Shown: in pieces, positions 23,834 to 37,134 of the stretch
Layout: every line of letters begins with the position of its first letter
Position numbering within the stretch: position 1 is the first letter of the stretch
Assembly: GCF_051020985.1 (NCBI RefSeq)
Contig: NW_027475140.1
Location: 1 to 64,000, forward strand
Direction: 5' to 3'
DNA length: 64,000 bases
From: Nomia melanderi
Taxonomy: Eukaryota > Arthropoda > Insecta > Hymenoptera > Halictidae
Notes under the pieces: generated by a model
Seen by the model: only the letters and a program-made list of their open reading frames with translations
Databases searched by the model: none
Told to the model about the DNA's origin: nothing
Position numbers and translations under genes: made by a program

Positions 23834-24789
23834 TCTCTAATAGCACCCGAGATATCACCGGATACATATTGGATTTTCCTCTGACCTTGAGTGTCCGGCC
23901 TCATGAGACGGTGGTTTTCTCGACTCCTGGTGGTCCGAGGTCGTTCCTGCTGCACAGATTCATGCGCTAGGGCCTCCTGCAGATAATTCACTTTGGTTTA
24001 TTGCGCTATCTGTAATAGCACCCGAGATATCTCAAGATATATATTGGATTTTTCCCTGACCCTGACTGTCCGGCCCCATGAGACGGTGGTTTTCTCGGCC
24101 CCTGGTGGTCCGAGATCGTTCCCGCTGCACAGATTCATGCGCCAGGGCCTCCTGCAGATAATTCACTTTGGTTTATTGCGCTATCTCTAATAGCACCCGA
24201 GATATCACCTGATATATATTGGATTTTTCCCTGACCCTGAGTGTCCGGCCCCATGAGACGGTGGTTTTCTAGGCTCCTGGTGGTCCGAGGTCGTTCCCGC
24301 TGGCCAGATTCATGCGCCAGGGCCTCCTACAGACAATGCACTTTGATTTATTGCGCTATCTGTAATAGCACCCGAGATATCTCCAGATATATATTGGATT
24401 CTTCCCCGACCCTGAGTGTCCGGCACCATGAGACGGTGGTTTTCTCGGCCCCTGGTGGTCCGAGGTCGTTCCCGCTGCACAGATTCATGCGCCAGGGCCT
24501 CCTGCAGATAATTCACTTTGGTTTATTGCGCTATCTCTAATAGCACCCGAGATATCACCTGATATATATTGGATTTTTCCCTGACCCTGAGTGTCCGGCC
24601 CCATGAGACGGTGGTTGTCACCGCCACTGGTGGTCCGAGGTCGTTCCCGCTGCACAGATTCATGCGCCAGGGCCTCCTGCAGATCATTCACTTTGGTTTA
24701 TTGCGCTATCTCTAATAGCACCCGAGATATCACCAGATGTATATTGGGTTTTCCCCTGACCCTGAGTGTCCGGCCCCATGAGACGGTGG

Positions 24790-26301
24790 TTTTCTCGGCT
24801 CCTGGTGGTCCGAGGTCGTTCCCGCTGGCCAGATTCATGCGCCAGGGCCTCCTACAGACAATGCACTTTGATTTTTTGCGCTATCTCTAATAGCACCCGA
24901 GATATCACCTGATATATATTGGATTTTTCCCGGACCCTGAGTGTCCGGCCCCATGAGACGGTGGTTTTCTCGGCCCCTGGTGGTCCGAGGTCGTTCCCGC
25001 TGCACAGATTCATGCGCCAGGGCCTCCTGCAGATAATTCACTTTGGTTTATTGCGCTAACTCTAATAGCACCCGAGATATCACCAGATATATATTGGATT
25101 TTTCCCCGACCCTGAGTGTCCGGCCCCATGAGACGGTGGTTTTCTCGGCCCCTGGTGGTCCGAGGTCGATCCCGCTCCACAGATTCGTGCGCCAGGGCCT
25201 GCTGCAGATCATTCACTTTGGTTTATTGCGCTATCTCTAATAGCACACGAGATATCACCAGATATATATTGGATTTTCCCCTGACTCTGAGTGTCCGGCC
25301 CCATGAGACGGTGGTTTTCTCGGCTCCTGGTGGTCCGAGGTCGTTCCCGCTGGCCAGATTCATGCGCCAGGCCCTCCTACAGACAATGCACTTTGATTTA
25401 TTGCGCTATCTGTAATAGCACCCGAGATATCTCAAGATATATATTGGATTTTTCCCTGACCCTGAGTGTCCGGCCCCATGAGACGGTGGTTTTCTCGGCC
25501 CCTGGTGGTCCGAGATCGTTACCGCTGCACAGATTCATGCGCCAGGGCCTCCTGCATATAATTCACTTTGGTTTATTGCGCTATCTCTAATAGCACCCGA
25601 GATATCACCAGATATATATTGGATTTTTCCCTGAACCTGAGTGTCCGGCCCCATGAGACGGTGGTTTTCTCGTCTTCTGGTGGTCCGAGGTCGTTCCCGC
25701 TGGCCAGATTCATGCGCCAGGGCCTCCTGCAGATAATTCACTTTGGTTTATTGCGCTATCTCTAATAGCACCCGAGATATCAACAGATATATATTGGATT
25801 TTTCCCTGACCCTGAGTGTCCGGCCCGATGAGACTGTGGTTTTCTCGGCCCCTGGTGATCCTAGGTCGTTCCCGCTCCACAGATACATGCGCCAGGGCCT
25901 CCTACAGACAATGCACTTTGATTTATTGCGCTATCTGTAATAGCACCCGAGATATCACCGGATATACATTGGATTTTTCCCTGACCCTGAGTGTCCGGCC
26001 CCATGTGACGGCGGTTTTCTCGGCCCCTGGTGTTCCGAGGTCGTTCCCGCTGCACAGATTCATGCGCCAGGGCCCCCTGCAGATAATTCACTTTGGTTTA
26101 TTGCGCTATCTCTAATAGCACCCGAGATATCACCAGATATATATTGGATTTTCCCCTGATCCTGAGTGTCCGGCCCCATGAGACTGTGGTTTTCTCGGCC
26201 CCTGGTGGTCCGAGGTCGTTCCCGCTGGCCAGATTCATGCGCCAGGGCCTCCTACAGACAATGCACTATGATTTATTGCGCTATTTATAATAGCACCCGA
26301 G
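24790..26301 (+). repeat. 61-monomer-spaced duplicate, copy B
   Basis: Partner of 14115-15626. Differences are single substitutions, for example GATATCTCAAG here against GACATCTCAAG at ~14751. Confidence 0.88.
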
Positions 26302-26672
26302 ATATCACCGGATACATATTGGATTTTTCCCTGACCCTGAGTGTCCGGCCCCATGAGACGGTGGTTTTCTCGGCCCCTGGTGGTCCGAGGTCGTTCCCGC
26401 TGTACAGATTCATGCGCCAGGGCCTCCTGCAGATAATTCACTTCGGTTTATTGCGCTACCTCTAATAGCACCCGAGATGTCACCAGATATATATTGGATT
26501 TTTCCCTGACCCTGACAGTCCGGCCCCATGTGTCCGTGGTTTTCTCGGCCCCTGGTGTTCCGAGGTGGTCCCCGCTGCAAAGATTCATGCGCCAGGGCCT
26601 CCTGCAGATAATTCTCTTTGGTTTATTGCGGTATCTCTAATAGCACCCGAGATATCACCAGATATATATTGG

Positions 26673-28529
26673 ATTTTTCCCCGACCCTGACAGTCCGGCC
26701 CCATTAGACGGTGATTTTCTCGGCCCCTGGTGGTCGGAGGTCGTTCCCGCTGCACAGATTCATGCGCCAGGGCCTCCTGCAGATAATTCACTTTGGTTTA
26801 TTGCGCTATCTCTAATAGCAGCCGAGATATCACCAGATATATACAGGATTTTTTCCTGACCCTGAGTGTCCTGCCGCGTGAGACTGTGGTTTTCTCGGCA
26901 CCTGGTGGTCCGAGGTCGTTCCCGCTGCACAGATTCATGCTCCAGGGCCTCCTGCAGATAATTCACTTTGGTTTATTGCGCAATCTGTAATAGCACCAGA
27001 GATATCACCAGATATATATTGGATTTTTCCCAGACCCTGATTGTCCGGCCCCATCAGACGGTGGCTGTCTTGGCCCCTGGTGGTCCGAGATCGTTCCCGC
27101 TGCACAGATTCATGCGCCAGGGCCTCCTGCAGATCATTCACTTTGATTTATTGCGCTATCTCTAATAGCACCCGAGATATCACCAGATATATAATGGATT
27201 TTTCCCCGACCCTGACAGTCCGGCCCCATTAGACGGTGATTTTCTCGGCCCCTGGAGGCCGGAGCTCGTTCCCGCTGCACAGAATCATGCGCCAGGGCTC
27301 CCTGCAGACAATGCACTTTGATTTATCGCGCTATCTCTAATGGCACACGAGATATCACCAGATATATAAAGGATTTTTCCATGACGCTGACAGTCCGGCC
27401 CCATGAGACGGTGGTTTTCTAGGCCCCTGGTGGTCCGAGGTCGTTCCCGTTGCACAGATTCATGCGCCAGGGCCTCCTGCAGATAATTCGATTTGATTTA
27501 TTGCGCTATCTGTAATAGCACCCGTGATATCACCAGATATATATTGGATTTTTCACTGACCCTAAGTGTCCTGCCCCATGAGACGGTGGCTGTCTAGGCC
27601 CCTGGTGCTCCGAGGTCGTTCCCGCTGCACAGATTCATGCGCCAGGGCCTCCAGCAGATCATTCACTTTGATTTATTGCGCTATCTCTAATAGCACCCGA
27701 GATATCACCAGATATATAATGGATTTTTCCCCGACCCTGACAGTCCGGCCCCATTAGACGGTGATTTTCTCGGCCCCTGGTGGTCGGAGGTCGTTCCCGC
27801 TGCACAGAATCATGCGCCAGGGCTGCCTGCAGACAATGCACTTAGATTTATTGCGCTATCACTAATAGCACCCGAGATATCACCAGATATATGCTGGATG
27901 TTTCCCTGACCCTGACGGTCCGGCACCATGTGTCGGTGGTTTTCTCGGCCCCTGGTGGTCCGAGGTCGTTCCCGCTGCATGGATTCATGCGCCAGGGCCT
28001 CCTACAGACAATGCACTTTGATTTATTGCGCTATCTCTAATAGCACCCGAGATATCACCGGATATATAATGGATTTTTCCCCGACCCTGACAGTCCGGCC
28101 CCATCAGACGGTGGTTTTCTCGGCCCCTGATGGTCCGAGGTCGTTCCCGCTGCACAGATTCATGCGCCAGGGCATCCTGCAGATAATTCACTTTGGTTTA
28201 TTGCCCAATCTGTAATAGCACCCGAGATATCACCAGATATATATTGGATTTTTCCCAGACCCTGAGTGTCCGGCCCCATGAGACGGTGGTTTTCTCGGCC
28301 CCTGGTGGTCCGAGGTCGTTCCCGCTGCACAGATTCATGCTCCAGGGCCTCCTGCAGATAATTCACTTTGGTTTATTGCGCAATCTGTAATAGCACCCGA
28401 GATATCACCAGATATATATTGGATTTTTCCCAGACCCTGATTGTCCGGCCCCATCAGACGGTGGCTGTCTCGGCCCCTGGTGGTCCGAGATCGTTCCCGC
28501 TGCACACATTCATGCGCCAGGGCCTCCTG
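26673..28529 (+). repeat. Displaced copy of the 7.8-9.8 kb block
   Basis: About 1.86 kb of the GACAGTCC/GACGGTCC class lies inside otherwise common-class monomers. It corresponds to 7773-9804 minus one monomer. Both edges fall inside monomers, and the 175-bp register is unbroken on both sides. Confidence 0.87.
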
Positions 28530-28564
28530 CAGATAATTCACTTTGGTTTATTGCGCTATCTCTA

Positions 28565-29063
28565 ATAGCACCCGAGATATCACCAGATATATATTGGATT
28601 TTTCTCTGACCCTGAGTTTCCGGCCCCATGAGACGGTGGTTGTCTCGGCCCCTGGTGGTCCGAGGTCGTTCTCGCTACACAGATTCATGCGCTAGGGCCT
28701 CCTGCAGATAATTCACTTTGGTTTATTGCGCTACCTCTAATAGCACCCGAGATATCACCTGATATATATTGGATTTTTCCCTGACCCTGAGTGTCCGGCC
28801 CCATGAGACGGTGGTTTTCTCGGCTCCTGATGGTCCGAGGTCGTTCCCGCTGGCCAGATTCATGCGCCAGGGCCTCCTACAGACAATGCACTTTGATTTA
28901 TTGCGCTGTCTGTAATAGCACCCGAGATATAACCAGATATCTATTGGATTTTCCTCTGACCTTGAGTGTCCGGCCCCATCAGACGGTGGTTTTCTCGGCT
29001 CCTGGTGGTCCGAGGTCGTTCCCGCTGGCCAGATTCATGCGCCAGGGCCTCCTACAGACAATG
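28565..29063 (+). repeat. Third copy of the 13.7-14.2 kb segment
   Basis: Matches 13690-14188 and shares the GCTCCTGATGG and ATATCTATTGG markers. It starts about 35 bp after the end of the displaced 26.7-28.5 kb block, so two segments from different places are joined here. Confidence 0.83.
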
Positions 29064-29260
29064 CTCTTTGATTTATTGCGCTATCTGTAATAGCACCCGA
29101 GATATCTCCAGATATATATTGGATTCTTCCCCGACCCTGAGTGTCCGGCACCATGAGACGGTGGTTTTCTCGGCCCCTGGTGGTCCGAGGTCGTTCCCGC
29201 TGCACAGATTCATGCGCCAGGGCCTCCTGCAGATAATTCACTTTGGTTTATTGTGCTATC

Positions 29261-29435
29261 TCTAATAGCACCCGAGATATCACCTGATATATATTGGATT
29301 TTTCCCGGACCCTGAGTGTCCGGCCCCATGAGACGGTGGTTTTCTCGGCCCCTGGTGGTCCGAGGTCGTTCCCGCTGCACAGATTCATGCGCCAGGGCCT
29401 CCTGCAGATAATTCACTTTGGTTTATTGCGCTATC
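29261..29435 (+). repeat. Representative near-consensus 175-bp monomer
   Basis: This copy differs from my by-eye consensus at only two sites (CACCT for CACCA, and CGGAC for CTGAC). Landmarks are EcoRV GATATC at 29276-29281, an A/T-rich core ATATATATT near 29290, the imperfect dyad at 29344-29364 and PstI CTGCAG at 29402-29407. The class-diagnostic segment (29401-29437) lies at its right end and runs into the next copy. Confidence 0.93.
29344..29364. other. Imperfect dyad (potential hairpin) in the 175-bp monomer, example
   Basis: The arms CTCGG and CCGAG pair perfectly over 5 bp. After one mismatch, CC/GG adds two more pairs around a GC-rich centre. It is one of the better conserved parts of most monomers. 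In the class with CTCGGCTCC one inner pair becomes a G-T wobble but the outer 5 bp remain. Hairpin formation is inferred. Confidence 0.55.
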
Positions 29436-30484
29436 TCTAATAGCACCCGAGATATCACCTGATATATATTGGATTTTTCCCTGACCCTGAGTGTCCGGCC
29501 CCATGAGACGGTGGTTGTCTCGGCCCCTGGTGGTCCGAGGTCGTTCCCGCTGCACAGATTCATGCGCCAGGGCCTCCTGCAGATCATTCACTTTGGTTTA
29601 TTGCGCTATCTCTAATAGCACCCGAGATATCACCAGATGTATATTGGATTTTCCCCTGACCCTGAGTGTCCGGCCCCATGAGACGGTGGTTTTCTCGGCT
29701 CCTGGTGGTCCGAGGTCGTTCCCGCTGGCCAGATTCATGCGCCAGTGCCTCCTACAGACAATGCACTTTGATTTATTGCGCTATCTCTAATAGCACCCGA
29801 GATATCACCAGATATATATTGGATTTTTCCCTGACCCTGAGTGTCCGGCCCCATGAGACGGTGGTTTTCTCGGCCCCTGGTGGTCCGAGGTCGATCCCGC
29901 TTCACAGATTCATGCGCCAGGGCCTGCTGCAGATCATTCACTTTGGTTTATTGCGCTATCTCTAATAGCACCCGAGATATCACCAGATATATATTGGATT
30001 TTCCCCTGACCCTGAGTGTCCGGCCCCATGAGACGGTGGTTTTCTCGGCTCCTGGTGGTCCGAGGTCGTTCCCGCTGGCCAGATTCATGCGCCAGGCCCT
30101 CCTACAGAAAATGCACTTTGATTTATTGCGCTATCTGTAATAGCACCCGAGATATCTCAAGATATATATTGGATTTTTCCCTGTCCCTGAGTGTCCGGCC
30201 CCATGAGACTGTGGGTTTCTCGGCCCCTGGTGTTCCGAGGTCGTTCCCGCTGCACAGATTTATGCGCCAGGGCCTCCTACAGACAATGCACTTTGATTTA
30301 TTGCGCTATCTGTAATAGCACCCGAGGTATCACCAGATATATATTGGATTTTTCCCTGAACCTGAGTGTCCGGCCCCATGAGACGGTGGTTTTCTCGTCT
30401 TCTGGTGGTCCGAGGTCGTTCCCGCTGGCCAGATTCATGCGCCAGGTCCTCCTGCAGATAATTCACTTTGGTTTATTGCGCTAT

Positions 30485-31245
30485 CTCTAATAGCACCCGA
30501 GATATCAACAGATATATATTGGATTTTTCCCTGACCCTGAGTGTCCGGCCCGATGAGACTGTGGTTTTCTCGGCCCCTGGTGATCCTAGGTCGTTCCCGC
30601 TGCACAGATACATGCGCCAGGGCCTCCTACAGACAATGCACTTTGATTTATTGCGCTATCTGTAATAGCACCCGAGGTATCACCAGATATATATTGGATT
30701 TTTCCCTGACCCTGAGTTTCCGGCCCCATGAGACGGTGGTTGTCTCGGCCCCTGGTGGTCCGAGGTCGTTCTCGCTACACAGATTCATGCGCCAGGGCCT
30801 CCTGCAGATAATTCACTTTGGTTTATTGCGCTATCTCTAATAGCACCCGAGATATCACCAGATATATATTGGATTTTTCCCTGACCCTGAGTGTCCGGCC
30901 CCATGAGACGGTGGTTTTCTCGGCCCCTGGTCGTCCGAGGTCGATCCCGCTGCACAGATTCATGCGCCAGGGCCTCCTGCAGATCATTCACTTTGGTTTA
31001 TTCCGCTATCTCTAATAGCACCCGAGATATCACTTGATATATATTGGATTTTTCCCTGACCCTGAGAGTCCGGCCCCATGAGACGGTGGTTGTCTCGGCC
31101 CCTGGTGGTCCGAGGTCGTTCCCGCTGGCCATATTCATGCGCCAGGGCCTCCTACAGACAATGCTCTTTGATTTATTGCGCTGTCTGTAATAGCACCCGA
31201 GATGTCACCAGATATATATTGGATTTTTCGCTGACCCTGAGTGTC
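30485..31245 (+). repeat. Triplicated segment, copy 3
   Basis: Third copy. It lies 10,850 bp (62 monomers) from copy 2, consistent with the roughly 10.5-kb duplication also seen at neighbouring segments. Confidence 0.86.
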
Positions 31246-31928
31246 CGGCCCCATGAGACGGTGGTTTTCTCGGCCCCTGGTGGTCCGAGGTCGTTCCCGC
31301 TGCACAGATTCATGCGCCAGGGCCTCCTGCAGTTAATTCACTTTGGTTTATTGCGCTATCTCTAATAGCACCCGAGATATCACCAGATATATATTGGATT
31401 TTTCTCTGACCCTGAGTGTCCGGCCCCATGAGACGGTGGTTTTCTCGGCCCCTGGTGGTCCGAGGTCGTTCACGCTGCCCAGATTCATGGGCCAGGGCCT
31501 CCTACAGACAATGCACTTTGATTTATTGCGCTATCTGTAATAGCACCCGAGATATCACCAGATATATATTGGATTCTCCCCTGTCCCTGAGTGTCCGGCC
31601 CCATGAGACTGTGGTTTTCTCGGCCCCTGGTGGTCCGAGGTTGTACCCGCTGCAGAGATTCATGCGCCAGGGCCTCCTACAGACAATGCACTTTTATTTA
31701 TTGCGCTATTTGTAACAGCACCCGAGATATCACCTGATATATATTGGATTTTTCCCTGACCCTGAGGGTCCGGCCCCATGAGACGGTGGTTGTCTCGGCA
31801 CCTGGTGGTCCGAGGTCGTTCCCGCTGCCCAGATTCATGCGCCAGGGCCTCCTGCAGACAATTCACTTTGGTTTATTAAGCTATCTCTAATAGCACCCGA
31901 GATATCACCAGATATATATTGGATTTTT
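31080..31928 (+). repeat. 58-monomer-spaced duplicate, copy B
   Basis: Partner of 20930-21778. The match stops where two extra monomers (31929-32278) are present in this copy. Confidence 0.87.
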
Positions 31929-32239
31929 CCCCGTCCCGGAGTGTTCGGCCACATGAGACGGTGGTTTTCTCGGCCCCTGGTGGTCCGAGGTCGTTCCCGC
32001 TGCACAGATTCATGCGCCAGGGCCTCCAACAGACAATGCACTTTGATTTATTGCGCTATCTGTAATAGCACCCGAGATATCACCAGATATATATTGGATT
32101 TTTCCCTGACCCTGAGTGTCCGGCCCCATGAGACGGTGGTTGTCTCGGCCCCTGGTGGTCCGAGGTGGTTCCCGCTGCACAGATTCATGCGCCAGGGCCT
32201 CCTGCAGATAATTCACTTTGGTTTATTGCGCTATCTCTA

Positions 32240-33070
32240 ATAGCACCCGAGATATCACCAGATATATATTGGATTTTTCTCTGACCCTGAGTGTCCGGCC
32301 CCACGAGACGGTGGTTTTCTCGGCCCCTGGTGGTCCGAGGTCGTTCCCGCTGCACAGATTCATGCACCAGGGCCTCCTGCAGATAATTCACTTTGGTTTA
32401 TTGCGCTATCTCTAATAGCACCCGAGATATCATCTGATATATATTGGATTTTTCCTTGACCCTGAGTGTCCGGCCCCATGAGACTGTGGTTTTCTCGGCC
32501 CCTGGTGGTCCGAGGTCGTTCCCGCTGTACAGATTCATGCGCCAGGGCCTGCTGCAGACAATGCACTTTGATTTATTGCGCTATCTGTAATAGCACCCGA
32601 GATATCTCCAGATATATATTGGATTTTTCCCTGACCCTGAGTGTCCGGCATCATGAGACGGTGGTTTTCTAGGCCCCTGGTGGTCCGTGATCGTTTCCGC
32701 TGCACAGGTTCATGCGCCAGGGCTTCCTGCAGATAATTCACTTTGGTTTATTGCGCTATCTCTAATAGCACACGAGATATCATCTGATATATATTGGATT
32801 TTTCCTTGACCCTGAGTGTCCGGCCCCATGAGACTGTGGTTTTCTCGGCCCCTGGTGGTCCGAGGTCGTTCCCGCTGTACAGATTCATGCGCCAGGGCCT
32901 GCTGCAGATCATTCACTTTGGTTTATTGCGCTATCTCTAATAGCACCCGAGATATCACCAGATATATATTGGATTTTCCCCTGACCCTGAGTGTCCGGCC
33001 CCATGAGACGGTGGTTTTCTCGGCTCCTGGTGGTCCGAGGTCGTTCCCGCTGGCCAGATTCATGCGCCAG
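32240..33070 (+). repeat. 60-monomer-spaced duplicate, copy B
   Basis: Partner of 21740-22570. It continues the 31080-31928 match after a two-monomer shift. Confidence 0.87.
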
Positions 33071-34424
33071 GGCTTAATACAGACAATGCACTTTGATTTA
33101 TTGCGCTATCTGTAATAGCACCCGAGATATCACCAGATATATATTGGATTTTTCTCTGTCCCTGAGTGTCCGGCCCCATGAGACGGTGGTTTTCTCGGCC
33201 CCTGGTGGTCCGAGGTCGTTCCCGCTGGCCTGATTCATGCGCCAGGGCCTCCAACAGACAATGCACTTTGATTTATTGCGCTATCTGTAATAGCACCCGA
33301 GATATCACCAGATATATATTGGATTTTTCCCTGACCCTGAGTGTCCGGCCCCATGAGACGGTGGTTGTCTCGGCCCCTGGTGGTCCGAGGTGGTTCCCGC
33401 TGCTCAGATTCATGCGCCAGGGCCTCCTGCAGATAATTCACTTTGGTTTATTGCGCTATCTCTAATAGCACCCGAGATATCACCAGATATATACTGGATT
33501 TTTCCCTGACCCTGAGTGTCCGGCCCGATGAGACTGTGGTTTTCTCGGCCCCTGGTGATCCTAGGTCGTTCCCGCTGCACAGATACATGCGCCAGGGCCT
33601 CCTACAGACAATGCACTTTGATTTATTGCGCTATCTGTAATAGCACCCGAGGTATCACCAGATATATATTGGATTTTACCCTGACCCTGAGTGTCCGGCC
33701 CCATGAGACGGTGGTTGTCTCGGCCCCTGGTGGTCCGAGGTCGTTCTCGCTACACAGATTCATGCGCCAGGGCCTCCTGCAGATAATTCACTTTGGTTTA
33801 TTGCGCCATCTCTAATAGCACCCGAGATATCACCAGATATATATTGGATTTTTCCCTGACCCTGAGTGTCCGGCCCCATGAGACGGTGGTTTTCTCGGCC
33901 CCTGGTGGTCCGAGGTCGATCCCGCTGCACAGATGCATGCGCCAGGGCCTCCTGCAGATCATTCACTTTGGTTTATTGCGCTATCTCTAATAGCACCCGA
34001 GATATCACCAGATATATATTGGATTTTTCCTAGACCCTGAGTGTCCGGCCCCATGAGACGGTGGTTGTCTCGGCCCCTGGTGGTCCGAGGTGGTTCCCGC
34101 TGCACAGGTTCATGCGCCAGGGCCTCCTGCAGATAATTCACTTTGGTTTATTGCGCTATCTCTAATAGCACCCGAGATATCTCCAGATATATATTGGATT
34201 TTTCCCTGACCCTGAGTGTCCGGCATCATGAGACGGTGGTTTTCTAGGCCCCTGGTGGTCCGTGATCGTTTCCGCTGCACAGGTTCATGCGCCAGGGCTT
34301 CCTGCAGATAATTCACTTTGGTTTATTGCGCTATCTCTAATAGCACCCGAGATATCATCTGATATATATTGGATTTTTCCTTGACCCTGAGTGTCCGGCC
34401 CCATGAGACTGTGGTTTTCTCGGC

Positions 34425-35532
34425 CCCTGGTGGTCCGAGGTCGTTCCCGCTGTACAGATTCATGCGCCAGGGCCTGCTGCAGATCATTCACTTTGGTTTA
34501 TTGCGCTTTCTCTAATAGCACCCGAGATATCACCAGATATATATTGGATTTTCCCCTGACCCTGAGTGTCCGGCCCCATGAGACGGTGGTTTTCTCGGCT
34601 CCTGGTGGTCCGTGATCGTTTCCGCTGCACAGGTTCATGCGCCAGGGCTTCCTGCAGATAATTCACTTTGGTTTATTGCGCTATCTCTAATAGCACCCGA
34701 GATATCATCTGATATATATTGGATTTTTCCTTGACCCTGAGTGTCCGGCCCCATGAGACTGTGGTTTTCTCGGCCCCTGGTGGTCCGAGGTCGTTCCCGC
34801 TGTACAGATTCATGCGCCAGGGCCTGCTGCAGATCATTCACTTTGGTTTATTGCGCTATCTGTAATAGCACCCGAGATATCACCAGATATATATTGGATT
34901 TTCCCCTGACCCTGAGTGTCCGGCCCCATGAGACGGTGGTTTTCTCGGCTCCTGGTGGTCCGAGGTCGTCCCCGCTGGCCAGATTCATGCGCCAGGCCCT
35001 CCTACAGACAATGCACTTTGATTTATTGCGCTATCTGTAATAGCACCCGAGATATCACCAGATATACATTGGATTTTTCTCTGACCCTGAGTGTCCGGCC
35101 CCACGAGACGAGGGTTTTCTCGGCCCCTGGTGGTCCGAGGTCGTTCCCGCTGCACAGATTCATGCTCCAGGGCCTCCTGCAGATTATTCACTTTGATTAA
35201 TTGCGCTATCTGTAATAGCACCCGAGGTATCACCAGATATATATTTGATTTTTCCCTGACCCTGAGTGTCCGGCCCCATGAGACGGTGGTTTTCTCGGCT
35301 CCTGGTGGTCCGAGGTCGTTCCCGCTGGCCAGATTCATGCGCCAGGGCCTAATACAGACAATGCACATTGATTTATTGCGCTATTTGTAACAGCTCCCGA
35401 GATATCACCTGATATATATTGGATTTTTCCCTGACCCTGAGGGTCCGGCCCCATGAGACGGTGGTTGTCTCGGCGCCTGGTGGTCCGAGGTCGTTCCCGC
35501 TGCCCAGATTCATGCGCCAGGGCCTCCTGCAG
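34425..35532 (+). repeat. 7-monomer duplication, copy 1
   Basis: About 1.1 kb repeated at 35650-36757 (+1225 bp, 7 monomers) and, within the larger duplication, again at about 38274-39381. Shared rare markers are GCGCTTTCTCTAAT, CCACGAGACGAGGG, CTTTGATTAATTGC and GGGCCTAATACAG. A private CACATTG occurs near 35365. Confidence 0.9.
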
Positions 35533-35649
35533 ACAATTCACTTTGGTTTATTGCGATATCTATAATAGCACCCGAGGTAACACCAGATATATATTGGATT
35601 TTTCCCTGACCCTGAGTGTCCGGCCCCATGAGACGGTGGTTGTCTCGGC

Positions 35650-36757
35650 CCCTGGTGGTCCGAGGTCGTTCCCGCTGTACAGATTCATGCGCCAGGGCCT
35701 GCTGCAGATCATTCACTTTGGTTTATTGCGCTTTCTCTAATAGCACCCGAGATATCACCAGATATATATTGGATTTTCCCCTGACCCTGAGTGTCCGGCC
35801 CCATGAGACGGTGGTTTTCTCGGCTCCTGGTGGTCCGTGATCGTTTCCGCTGCACAGGTTCATGCGCCAGGGCTTCCTGCAGATAATTCACTTTGGTTTA
35901 TTGCGCTATCTCTAATAGCACCCGAGATATCATCTGATATATATTGGATTTTTCCTTGACCCTGAGTGTCCTGCCCCATGAGACTGTGGTTTTCTCGGCC
36001 CCTGGTGGTCCGAGGTCGTTCCCGCTGTACAGATTCATGCGCCAGGGCCTGCTGCAGATCATTCACTTTGGTTTATTGCGCTATCTGTAATAGCACCCGA
36101 GATATCACCAGATATATATTGGATTTTCCCCTGACCCTGAGTGTCCGGCCCCATGAGACGGTGGTTTTCTCGGCTCCTGGTGGTCCGAGGTCGTCCCCGC
36201 TGGCCAGATTCATGCGCCAGGCCCTCCTACAGACAATGCACTTTGATTTATTGCGCTATCTGTAATAGCACCCGAGATATCACCAGATATACATTGGATT
36301 TTTCTCTGACCCTGAGTGTCCGGCCCCACGAGACGAGGGTTTTCTCGGCCCCTGGTGGTCCGAGGTCGTTCCCGCTGCACAGATTCATGCTCCAGGGCCT
36401 CCTGCAGATTATTCACTTTGATTAATTGCGCTATCTGTAATAGCACCCGAGGTATCACCAGATATATATTTGATTTTTCCCTGACCCTGAGTGTCCGGCC
36501 CCATGAGACGGTGGTTTTCTCGGCTCCTGGTGGTCCGAGGTCGTTCCCGCTGGCCAGATTCATGCGCCAGGGCCTAATACAGACAATGCACTTTGATTTA
36601 TTGCGCTATTTGTAACAGCTCCCGAGATATCACCTGATATATATTGGATTTTTCCCTGACCCTGAGGGTCCGGCCCCATGAGACGGTGGTTGTCTCGGCG
36701 CCTGGTGGTCCGAGGTCGTTCCCGCTGCCCAGATTCATGCGCCAGGGCCTCCTGCAG
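35650..36757 (+). repeat. 7-monomer duplication, copy 2
   Basis: Near-identical to 34425-35532. It carries GTCCTGCCCC near 35968 where copy 1 has GTCCGGCCCC; the 38.6 kb copy shares the GTCCTGCCCC change. Confidence 0.9.
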
Positions 36758-36960
36758 ATAATTCACTTTGGTTTATTGCGCTATCTCTAATAGCACCCGA
36801 GATATCATCTGATATATATTGGATTTTTCCTTGACCCTGAATGTCCGGCCCCACGAGACTGTGGTTTTCTCGGCCCCTGGTGGTCCGAGGTCGTTCCCGC
36901 TGTACAGATTCATGCGCCAGGGCCTGCTGCAGATCATTCACTTTGGTTTATTGCGCTATC

Positions 36961-37134
36961 TCTAATAGCATCCGAGATATCAACAGATATATACTGGATT
37001 TTCCCTGACCCCGAGTGTCCGGCACGATGAGACTGTGGTTTTCTCGGCCCCTGGTGATCCTAGGTCGTTCCCGCTGCACAGATACATGCGCCAGGGCCTC
37101 CTACAGACAATGCACTTTGATTTATTGCGCTATC
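36961..37134 (+). repeat. 174-bp monomer (single-base deletion), first copy
   Basis: One T is missing from the GGATTTTTCCC run (here GGATTTTCCC). It also carries private linked variants: AGCATCCGAG, ATATCAACAG, GACCCCGAG and GGCACGATGAG. From here the register of the array shifts by one base. Confidence 0.95.
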
